Of a DNA stretch of 12,590 bases, positions 6,156-12,590 are shown one piece after another; the stretch's first letter is position 1; every line of letters begins with the position of its first letter. This stretch comes from Bacteroidota bacterium (GTDB lineage: Bacteria > Bacteroidota > Bacteroidia > Flavobacteriales > Flavobacteriaceae): contig CANINJ010000021.1 of the NCBI GenBank assembly GCA_947468985.1, positions 1 through 12,590 on the forward strand, written 5' to 3'. Below the pieces are notes generated by a model. The model worked only from the letters and a program-made list of their open reading frames with translations, was not told the origin of the DNA and made no database searches. The translations under genes were made by a program, and so were the position numbers.

Positions 6156-8069
6156 TTATTGGAAGAAATTCCATACCAATCCGAAGCGAATCATAAAGTC
6201 GTGGTAGGGGTTGTTTGGTGAGGAATAGAAATTGTTTCCTGACATTGCAGAGTTGAAATGTTCGGCTTTCAGGAAAATTCTACAACGTTGAATTCTTGCA
6301 TTTGCGAAAATATCGAAGTTTGGAAATGCACCGATTTGTGTTTGATTTTGTACGAAAAATTCACCGAGAATTGGGTTGTAATCGTTGGCGTAGAATTTTG
6401 TGAAATAATTAAATGTGATTCCTGTTTGCAGAAACATTGCATTTTTGAAGAAATTATTTGAGTAATATAGGGTGTTTCGAAGTACTAATTGTGGTACATT
6501 CAAAATATTATCTTTTTGATCTACCTTTTGATACAATAAGGTATTGTCGAGTGCAAATTTTCTGAATTTGAATTCTTTGTTGATTTTAAGCGATAAATAA
6601 TTGATGGTTTTATAGTATTGTTTCGGTGTAACCAATTGTAAATTAGCGGTATCGTCATTGCTGAAATACAAATAATCGTTTAACGTATTCAATTGCAATG
6701 TGGCATTTGCCCATTGCGTATTGGCTTCAACTTTAATGGTATTGCTCTTTTCGTTATTAAAATTGTTATACCAATTGTAATTTATATAACTGCTTTGGTG
6801 CAAATTATAGACGTTATTTGGCAATTTATTATTGTTTTGATACTCGAAAGAAATGCTATTTTTATCGTTGTATTTGTATTTTAAATTGGCACTAAAATCA
6901 AATAGCGATTGTTTTGTGATGGAACTTGAATAAAGGAATTTCCCAGTCCATTTGTTTTTTCTGTATTCATATTGACCACCGAAATCATTGATTTTATCGT
7001 TGATGGCATTTTGAACAGTTCCCGAAGTTAAAAACAACACCGAATTATAGAAGTAATTGTATCTGAAATCATCGAGGAAAAACTGGAATTTACCCAAAGT
7101 AGTGTTTTCATAGATAAGTCCAACTTTATTGAACATTCGGTTGTAGCGCACTTGATCATTGATGTTTCCTGTAACAAAAGAAGGTCCAAACCTATTGAAA
7201 GTACTTACTTCGCCAGCATTTGAAGTAATTGAAGTTGGAATTGTAATTTGGTTGAACTCGAAATACTTACTTTCAAAATTAATTTGATGAGTTAAATAAA
7301 GATTATTATTCCCATTGGTTGTATTAATGCGGAAATTATGGTCAAGGAAAAAGCGTTTACCAATTAATTTAGTTTTCGCATCTTTGAGATAAACACCAAG
7401 GCGGGCACGTTCTTTATAAGCTGGATCATCACTTTCAAAATTTTCAGGGTTTGTAATTCCACCATTTTCACCGTTTAAATTATCTTGGGAAGTATAATGA
7501 AAATTAGAATAATACCGTTTGTTTTTGGTATTATAGCTTGTTGTAAACCTAAAATTTCCTGTGCTTGAAAGTTGGTTTATATATTTCCCTAAAGAGCGTA
7601 ATCCTTTGTAAGCGATGGAAAAATTAAAACGTTCGGAAGTATTTAAAGTTACAAAAGCATCTACATTTTGTCCTTGCTCCATAACGGTTTTGAAATACAA
7701 TTCTGTAAATGGTGTGGCAACCGAATAATATTTAATTTGATTGGGTTGCAAATAATTGAATTGCTTGGCAGTATAACCAAATTCTGGAAAGGAAGAAGTT
7801 TTATTTAAACCATATTGTAATGTGGTATAGGTTTGCCCTTCGTTTGCAAAAGGCATTAATCCAAAAATATCTCTACGCAAGTAGTTGTATTCGTATTCTT
7901 TTTTTATGGTAAGCGAAGTATCTACAAAAGTAGTATCTCGTTCAAGAGTTATTATACGGTATTGGGAGTTCGTTGCTTTGGCAACAACCACGGCATTTTT
8001 TGAATCATCAATTTGAGCTACTAAAAAAAGTATTTTGAAAAAACATAAAACGAAAAAGAAATTTCTCAT
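6156..8069 (-). CDS. Putative outer-membrane porin (Porin_10-like)
   Basis: A 637-residue secreted protein. A signal peptide covers about residues 1-18 (MRNFFFVLCFFKILFLVA). Then come a short region with NYLRRDIFGLMPFANEGQ and a long stretch of alternating polar and aromatic beta strands rich in Asn, Tyr, Phe and Lys. The end, FMIRFGLVWNFFQ, looks like a closing beta-barrel strand. The pattern and length fit the Bacteroidota putative porin family (Porin_10), expected to form a barrel in the outer membrane; substrate unknown. It has its own promoter and is isolated from the SusCD operon by a terminator. The stop codon abuts the hairpin-rich element, which may have inserted right behind the gene. 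The leader is only about a dozen bases and lacks a Shine-Dalgarno. Confidence 0.85.
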   Translation of the reverse strand: MRNFFFVLCFFKILFLVAQIDDSKNAVVVAKATNSQYRIITLERDTTFVDTSLTIKKEYEYNYLRRDIFGLMPFANEGQTYTTLQYGLNKTSSFPEFGYTAKQFNYLQPNQIKYYSVATPFTELYFKTVMEQGQNVDAFVTLNTSERFNFSIAYKGLRSLGKYINQLSSTGNFRFTTSYNTKNKRYYSNFHYTSQDNLNGENGGITNPENFESDDPAYKERARLGVYLKDAKTKLIGKRFFLDHNFRINTTNGNNNLYLTHQINFESKYFEFNQITIPTSITSNAGEVSTFNRFGPSFVTGNINDQVRYNRMFNKVGLIYENTTLGKFQFFLDDFRYNYFYNSVLFLTSGTVQNAINDKINDFGGQYEYRKNKWTGKFLYSSSITKQSLFDFSANLKYKYNDKNSISFEYQNNNKLPNNVYNLHQSSYINYNWYNNFNNEKSNTIKVEANTQWANATLQLNTLNDYLYFSNDDTANLQLVTPKQYYKTINYLSLKINKEFKFRKFALDNTLLYQKVDQKDNILNVPQLVLRNTLYYSNNFFKNAMFLQTGITFNYFTKFYANDYNPILGEFFVQNQTQIGAFPNFDIFANARIQRCRIFLKAEHFNSAMSGNNFYSSPNNPYHDFMIRFGLVWNFFQ

Positions 8070-8087
8070 ATTGAAAATTTAAAAAAA

Positions 8088-8120
8088 CAAAGATAGATAG
8101 AAATAATAAAATTAGAGCAA
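8088..8120 (-). promoter_or_regulatory. Bacteroidota-type promoter of the porin gene
   Basis: On the minus strand TATCTTTG (8088-8095) matches the -7 consensus. TTG at 8118-8120, exactly 22 bases upstream, serves as the -33 element. That TTG overlaps the last T residues of the preceding terminator, so terminator and promoter are packed back to back. Transcription would start about 12 to 15 bases before the ATG. Confidence 0.7.
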
Positions 8121-8150
8121 AAAAAAGAGCCACGCTTTGCGTGGCTCTTT
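8119..8150 (-). terminator. Rho-independent terminator of the SusCD operon
   Basis: A perfect 12-base stem (AAAGAGCCACGC at 8124-8135 with GCGTGGCTCTTT at 8139-8150) has a three-base loop. On the minus strand it is followed by an uninterrupted run of T, eight in all from the stem end (8119-8126). It lies 18 bases after the stop codon of the Calx-beta-like lipoprotein gene. It is the strongest intrinsic terminator in the window, and on the plus strand it lacks a comparable U-tract. Confidence 0.92.
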
Positions 8151-8168
8151 AAATAAACTTAGAAAATA

Positions 8169-9194
8169 TTATTTACCGTTGTTTCTTCTTGCATGCGCTA
8201 TTGAAGCAGCAATGTTATTAGCACTTCTTCCAGAAGCAATAACTTCAGGAATACTGTTGCTTAAAGTATAAACACCTGCCAAAACATCTATTTGAATAAC
8301 AAAATTTGATAACGGATCTCCAACAGGAGTTTGAGTAAATCTAGGATATGTAGACTTTGGAGCAAACCTACTTTCTTGAGCAAAAGTTCCATCCATCCCA
8401 CCACATTTGAAGTAATCTACAGTAATTGGAATAGTAAATGGTTCATGGAAGTAATTATTAATACCATCAGTCGTAGTATTAGTACCACCATTGACATTAC
8501 CAGTATCCCAGATATCATAGAAAATATAATAAGTCCCATCAGGTAATACTGTTGGATCAATTGTTAAGTGCTCAGGACATCCAGAAGCAGCAGCATCATA
8601 AACACCAGTATCAGTAAAACTTGAATCAAATACATAGAAATCCATGTCGTAAGTAATAGCACATAAACTATTAGCAACTCCACTTAAAGTAAAAGCTTTA
8701 TTAAAATTAAAAGTCAAATCCAATGAATCAGACGATAAATTATTAATAGTAAAATCTAATGTTACCGGAGTAAGAGTAGCGTTTGCAGTTGTAATATCAC
8801 CAATTTGCAACGTTAATGTTTCCGTACTTTCTGGAGTACAATCGTTAACGAAAGTAATAGTTCCAGTTGCAGAAGTTGCATAAGCAGGAATTACTATTTC
8901 AGGCTCAACAGAGTAATCATCACCATCAGCAGTACCTGCAATCTGACTCACTTTGAAATGAATGTCTTTAGATTGTGGTTTGTTCAAATTTACAGTGAAA
9001 GTATAAGATACATCATTACCTTCATTAATAGTCTGCGAAGCAGCTAAAGGCGAATTTAAATTAACCGTAGCAATAACTCCTGTAGCCACTTCAAGTTGAC
9101 TTTGACCTGTTGCGTCATCTTTACTACAGCTCACAAAAGTTAAGGCTGAAAGTGAAAGTGCGCAAAACAAAAATTGTTTTGTTATTTTTTTCAT
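8169..9194 (-). CDS. Surface lipoprotein with Calx-beta-like domain, SusCD-associated
   Basis: From the chosen start this is a 341-residue lipoprotein. The signal peptide ends in TFVSC with the lipidated Cys23, followed by SKDD, an acidic stretch like the surface-export signal of Flavobacterium lipoproteins. Residues about 40-152 look like a Calx-beta-type immunoglobulin fold: INEGNDVSYTFTV, then GTADGDDYS and ESTETLTLQI. The remaining beta-rich domain (about 155-341) has Cys178, Cys206 and Cys264 and no motif I recognise. An upstream in-frame ATG (9224) would add MFNNLIRYIK before the signal peptide and overlap the preceding gene, so 9194 is preferred. It is last in the SusCD operon, 19 bases after its neighbour. 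A ligand-binding or complex-stabilising role at the cell surface is inferred, not shown. Confidence 0.85.
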   Translation of the reverse strand: MKKITKQFLFCALSLSALTFVSCSKDDATGQSQLEVATGVIATVNLNSPLAASQTINEGNDVSYTFTVNLNKPQSKDIHFKVSQIAGTADGDDYSVEPEIVIPAYATSATGTITFVNDCTPESTETLTLQIGDITTANATLTPVTLDFTINNLSSDSLDLTFNFNKAFTLSGVANSLCAITYDMDFYVFDSSFTDTGVYDAAASGCPEHLTIDPTVLPDGTYYIFYDIWDTGNVNGGTNTTTDGINNYFHEPFTIPITVDYFKCGGMDGTFAQESRFAPKSTYPRFTQTPVGDPLSNFVIQIDVLAGVYTLSNSIPEVIASGRSANNIAASIAHARRNNGK

Positions 9195-9213
9195 TTTTAT
9201 ATATCTAATTAAA

Positions 9214-10143
9214 TTATTGAACAATTTTTTCCATTACTTGATAGAAAGTTCTAGGTCCTGAACCTGGAGTATAATATCCAAAACTCATTTTCAATTGATC
9301 TTTTCCGGTTATGTCATCTCTAACAACAACATTAGAAGACCCACAATTAACTTGTGCCATATCCGCTGGATTTGAAACACATGAGATAAAAGGTTGTCCG
9401 TTTCCTAATTGATTAGCACCTCCATAAGTTAATGGAATAGTAATAACGTCATTAACAATTGTGAAATACCAACTTGGGTGATTTGAAAAAGCACCTAAAT
9501 AACCTAAAACTCTGTACGTTGTAGCATCAACTGCTTCAATTGTAGTAACAGATGGCCAGTTAGCAGTAGTGTAAGTTAAAACACCTAATCTAAAGTACTG
9601 AGCATCAACACACTTATATGTTCCTGAGAAACGAGTTCCTACAGCAATTTTAGTGCTTTTTGAAGATTCGTGTACTTGACCGTTATTAAGATTAGATACG
9701 TAACTAAGTGTCCAATAATCCCCAATACTTAATAAACCATCAGTAGCAGGTAAAGCAACACCACCAACAGATAGGTTTGCAGCCAAATCATTATAATTTA
9801 CTCCAAAAGGAACCACTTCATGTTGTGCTACTGCAGGAGCAGTAAGTGTTCTTAATAATACTTTGTTAGAAGTAATATCGTCACCATTAGCATCTTTAGT
9901 TGTGAATGTTTTGTAAACATCAACTGTAAGAACTTTTTCAGTTCCTTGGAAAATAGAAAGTTCATTATCATAACTAGTTGTAAGACCATTACCTACAACA
10001 TAACCGACAAGTTCTTTTTTCACAAGAAGCTCACCACCTAAAGCGGCACCGCCTGTTAATTCATCTGTAGAATCATCACAAGATACAAATGTAAAACCTG
10101 CAAAAAGTAACGCTACTAATGAATATATTTTTATCTTTTTCAT
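9214..10143 (-). CDS. Lipoprotein of unknown function in the SusCD operon
   Basis: A 309-residue protein with a clear lipoprotein signal peptide (MKKIKIYSLVALLFAGFTFV then SC, lipidated Cys22) followed by DDSTDE, an acidic stretch fitting outward surface export. The mature part is beta-rich. The C-terminal half (about 170-309) contains GTYKCVDAQYFRLG, TTANWPSVTTIEAVDATTY and aromatic pairs such as HPSWYF, a composition seen in accessory binding lipoproteins of SusCD loci. Cysteines at 178, 255 and 267 could form a disulfide. I do not recognise a named family with confidence. It starts 25 bases after the SusD-like gene and ends 19 before the Calx-beta-like gene, so it is almost surely cotranscribed. 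By position it is comparable to SusE/SusF-type surface proteins, but sequence homology to them is not evident. Confidence 0.8.
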   Translation of the reverse strand: MKKIKIYSLVALLFAGFTFVSCDDSTDELTGGAALGGELLVKKELVGYVVGNGLTTSYDNELSIFQGTEKVLTVDVYKTFTTKDANGDDITSNKVLLRTLTAPAVAQHEVVPFGVNYNDLAANLSVGGVALPATDGLLSIGDYWTLSYVSNLNNGQVHESSKSTKIAVGTRFSGTYKCVDAQYFRLGVLTYTTANWPSVTTIEAVDATTYRVLGYLGAFSNHPSWYFTIVNDVITIPLTYGGANQLGNGQPFISCVSNPADMAQVNCGSSNVVVRDDITGKDQLKMSFGYYTPGSGPRTFYQVMEKIVQ

Positions 10144-10168
10144 ATTAAAATTTATTAAAATTATTAAA

Positions 10169-11581
10169 TTAATTCATCCACCAAAGAGGAGATGTTAATG
10201 TGTCGCCTCCAGTTATTGTTGCAGTTGCTGCATTATAACTATCTCTGTTTAAAGAAATTTCAGTTGAAGGATAATACATTCTAGTTGGAACAGCAGTTTC
10301 GGCAGCGTTAACTACTGGTGATAAAGCTGGGAAACCAGTTCTTCTCCATTCTGTCCAAGATTCAAAACCTTGACCATATAAAGCTATCCAAGTTTGTTTT
10401 CCAATTACTTCTTCTTGTACAGCTACAGAAGATGTACCGAATGTAGATTCAATTTGACTAATGTATGCAGCAGAACTAACACCATTAAAAGTAAAATTAG
10501 ATTGAATTCCATTTGTAAGATACGTTGTAGCATCTCCAGTTATGTAACCCTTAACAGAAGCTTCAGCTAATAAAAATTGAACTTGTGCGTTAGATAAAAT
10601 TACACCAGGCAAAGTAGCTGATTGGTATAAAGTTCCTAGAGAAGAATATGCTGCATAAGAACCTGAATGCTCTTCACCTGGAATATTACCAACGTAAGCA
10701 TTCGCACTATTCATTTTAGCATAAACTGCAAGACGTGGATCAGTAGTAGATTGAAGCATGTTAACCATTACCGAACTAACTTTATATTCAAAACGAGCAC
10801 CATAAACTACAGTTTCATAGATTGGATTTGCATCTGGTTGCGCAGCTAAATAAGCTAATTGAGCACTATCACTGTTAGAAGCCATTAAGTTTCCAGCAGC
10901 TACAAGCGCCTGAACATCAGCTCCTACACTTCTTACACCAGAAATTCTCATTAATGCTTTTAATTTCAATGAATTAGCTAATTTTCTCCATTTAGCAGTG
11001 TTACCACCATAAACCAAATCAGAACTAGCAGGAACATCACCAGAACCAGAAGCGAATTTAGCATCAGCCTGAGTTAATAAATCTAAAATTCCGTCATAAA
11101 CAACCTCTTGGCTGTCATAAGCTGGTTTAAGAATTGATGGGTTACAAGCTTCAGTGAAAGGAACTGGACCATAAAGATCTGTCAAAATTTGAAAAGCATT
11201 TGCTTGAAGCACAAGTGAAATTCCCATTAAGTTAGTATTTCCCTCTGCTTCAGCCAATGTGTACATTGATTTAGCATCAGAAATTACAGAAGCATAAAGA
11301 GTACTCCAGATACCATCAATAGCGCCTCTTCTTGGAATGTATCTTTCTTCATCGTTGTATTGTACCTTAGACACTTGTTGCGCCCAGCACATTCCCATAT
11401 CACCACCTTGTTGCATACCATAAATTGCATTTTGGTTAATTCGGATAATATTACCCAATAACAAATGTGCAGGTACAGCAGTTGGATTATTAGGATCCGT
11501 ATTTACTGTTTCGAAATCTTTGTCACAACTAGCACTAAAAAGTCCTATTAATGCAACAAATAAAATTGATATTTTTTTCAT
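10169..11581 (-). CDS. SusD/RagB-like nutrient-binding outer-membrane lipoprotein (SusD-like_2 type)
   Basis: A 470-residue lipoprotein. The signal peptide ends FSASC with lipidated Cys19, followed by DKDFE, very close to the surface-export signal described for F. johnsoniae (acidic residues after Cys). Then comes TVNTDPNNPTAVP, the typical N-terminus of SusD-like proteins. Helical repeat features include GAIDGIWSTLYASVISDAK, ANAFQILTDLYGPVPFTEA at about 137-155, and the late segment KQTWIALYGQGFESWTEWRR. These fit the SusD-like_2 branch. SusD proteins form the surface lid on the SusC barrel and capture substrate. The gene begins 18 bases after the SusC stop, the standard pairing. The substrate is unknown; this branch is not restricted to glycans and may serve peptides. 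Confidence 0.95.
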   Translation of the reverse strand: MKKISILFVALIGLFSASCDKDFETVNTDPNNPTAVPAHLLLGNIIRINQNAIYGMQQGGDMGMCWAQQVSKVQYNDEERYIPRRGAIDGIWSTLYASVISDAKSMYTLAEAEGNTNLMGISLVLQANAFQILTDLYGPVPFTEACNPSILKPAYDSQEVVYDGILDLLTQADAKFASGSGDVPASSDLVYGGNTAKWRKLANSLKLKALMRISGVRSVGADVQALVAAGNLMASNSDSAQLAYLAAQPDANPIYETVVYGARFEYKVSSVMVNMLQSTTDPRLAVYAKMNSANAYVGNIPGEEHSGSYAAYSSLGTLYQSATLPGVILSNAQVQFLLAEASVKGYITGDATTYLTNGIQSNFTFNGVSSAAYISQIESTFGTSSVAVQEEVIGKQTWIALYGQGFESWTEWRRTGFPALSPVVNAAETAVPTRMYYPSTEISLNRDSYNAATATITGGDTLTSPLWWMN

Positions 11582-11599
11582 AATCTACTATTATTAGAA

Positions 11600-12590
11600 T
11601 TAAAATTTAACGTTTATATTAAATCCATAAGATCTAGCAGAAGGAATTTGACCAAATTCTTGACCTTGCTCCCCGTTAGAACTACTAAAACCTGTTTCAG
11701 GATCAATTTGTGGGCATTTTTTGTATAAAATTGCTAAGTTTCTAGCAACTAATGAAAATTTAAAATCTTCAACAAAAGTCCCTTTTAACCATTTTTTTGG
11801 AAAAGAATAACCCAATTGCATCGATCTTAATTTTACATACGTAGCATCAAAAATTGCACTAGATTCAACTGTGTTACCATAAGAAGTTTGGTTGAATTCT
11901 TTTGCTCCAACAACTACGTTATTTTGAACATATCCACCAGCACCATCTGACATAACACCGTTACCAACTACACCAGTCTCACGACCAATTAAAGATTCTT
12001 CTAGAGTACCAGCATATCTACCCCAAGCATAAGTCATAGAGTGAACATCACCACCAACTTTAGCATCTATTAATGCACTGAAATCTAAATCTTTGTATTT
12101 GAAGCTAAAATTAGCACCACCTGTCCAATCTGGAGTAATGTTTCCTAAAACTTTTTTAGTAGTTTCAATTTGTGGTAATCCATTTTCATATACAACACTT
12201 CCGTTAGCATCTCTTACGAAATCTCTACCTACAAGGTCACCATAAGCATCACCAGGTCTAGCCTCTAAAGTAACACCCCATTGACCACCTAAGATATACG
12301 TATTTAATTCACCTAATGAAGTTACTGTATTTTGATTTTTTGCAAAATTTAAATCTAAATCAAAACTAAAATCTTTAGCTTTTAAAACAGTAATACCTGC
12401 TTGTAATTCAATTCCTTTGTTTTCCATGTTTGCAATATTATCCCAAACACTTGTGAAACCAGTAGCACCAGTAACTTGAATTGGAACTAATAAATCAGAA
12501 CTTTTCTTAGTGTAGTAAGTTGCAGCAAAACGCAATCTGTTATTGAAACCATTCAAATCAACACCAATTTCAGTTCCTACAACCGTTTCT
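11600..12590 (-). CDS. SusC/RagA-type TonB-dependent receptor, C-terminal part (gene runs off the window)
   Basis: The last 329 codons of a SusC-type outer-membrane receptor. The frame stays open to the window edge; before LNGFNNRLRF it reads ETVVGTEIGVD, so the TTG at 12554-12556 is an internal codon, not a start. Typical SusC barrel features are visible: IANMENKGIEL, the KVLGNITPDWTGGANFSFKY region, ATYVKLRSMQLGYSFPKKWL, and the closing strand SYGFNINVKF ending in phenylalanine. The N-terminal plug, TonB box and carboxypeptidase-like domain lie outside. The protein would import its ligand across the outer membrane using TonB energy, with the SusD-like partner encoded 18 bases downstream. 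Confidence 0.95.
   Translation of the reverse strand, partial: ETVVGTEIGVDLNGFNNRLRFAATYYTKKSSDLLVPIQVTGATGFTSVWDNIANMENKGIELQAGITVLKAKDFSFDLDLNFAKNQNTVTSLGELNTYILGGQWGVTLEARPGDAYGDLVGRDFVRDANGSVVYENGLPQIETTKKVLGNITPDWTGGANFSFKYKDLDFSALIDAKVGGDVHSMTYAWGRYAGTLEESLIGRETGVVGNGVMSDGAGGYVQNNVVVGAKEFNQTSYGNTVESSAIFDATYVKLRSMQLGYSFPKKWLKGTFVEDFKFSLVARNLAILYKKCPQIDPETGFSSSNGEQGQEFGQIPSARSYGFNINVKF

Noticed and set aside
5992..6207. Two overlapping 60-codon frames, one per strand, across the hairpin-rich element
   Set aside because: They arise from the G+C-richer repeat lacking stops; the plus-strand frame runs into the porin gene antisense, and neither has a recognisable domain.
9195..9224. Ten-residue N-terminal extension of the Calx-beta-like lipoprotein
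   Set aside because: It would place extra residues before a complete lipoprotein signal peptide and overlap the upstream stop codon.
10144..10168. Repeated ATTAAA-type motifs between the SusD-like gene and the next lipoprotein gene
   Set aside because: Low-complexity leader typical of the phylum; no stable hairpin or promoter match.
12554..12556. TTG as the start of the SusC-like protein
   Set aside because: The frame stays open to the window edge with typical SusC sequence, so this is an internal leucine codon.

Overview
The window looks like chromosomal DNA from the phylum Bacteroidota, most likely a Flavobacterium-like member of the Flavobacteriaceae. It is A+T-rich. It carries a SusC/SusD outer-membrane uptake locus, a Porin_10-type porin and a DUF2851 protein. 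Its promoters match the Bacteroidota -7 consensus TAnnTTTG, and its start codons lack Shine-Dalgarno sequences, with one exception. All eleven genes lie on the minus strand, so transcription runs from high to low coordinates. No tRNA, rRNA, CRISPR array, transposase or phage gene was seen, and no stretch over 300 bases lacks a gene.

Read in the direction of transcription, the window opens with an operon-like block (12590 to 8169). It holds the C-terminal part of a SusC-type TonB-dependent receptor (cut by the window edge), a SusD-like lipoprotein and two further lipoproteins, the last with a Calx-beta-like domain. Gaps are 18 to 25 bases, and the block ends at a strong intrinsic terminator (8119-8150). 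All three lipoproteins have acidic residues just after the lipidated cysteine, as expected for export to the cell surface. Together they look like an outer-membrane import machine plus two surface accessory proteins. No degradative enzyme is present in the window, so the substrate cannot be named.

Next comes a separately promoted putative porin (8069 to 6156). It is followed by a G+C-richer, hairpin-forming intergenic element (about 6019-6155) that resembles dispersed repeats of Bacteroidota. Downstream are a cystathionine beta-synthase-type PLP enzyme with a C-terminal CBS-domain pair, a small DEDDh 3'-5' exonuclease and a DUF2851 protein.

A second likely operon (2541 to 277) has a good promoter at 2566-2598. 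It encodes a small PspC-like membrane protein, a membrane-anchored protein with ComEA-like helix-hairpin-helix repeats, and an acyl-CoA dehydrogenase. It ends in a well-formed terminator at 210-246.

The window ends in the first 29 codons of rpsU (ribosomal protein bS21). This is the only gene here with a strong Shine-Dalgarno-like sequence. That fits the known role of bS21 in hiding the anti-Shine-Dalgarno of Flavobacterium ribosomes and controlling its own synthesis. I see no evidence of a new defence or mobile system. The points most worth a second look are the rpsU leader, the structured element at 6019-6155, the conserved-residue pattern of the DUF2851 protein and the two accessory lipoproteins of the SusCD locus.
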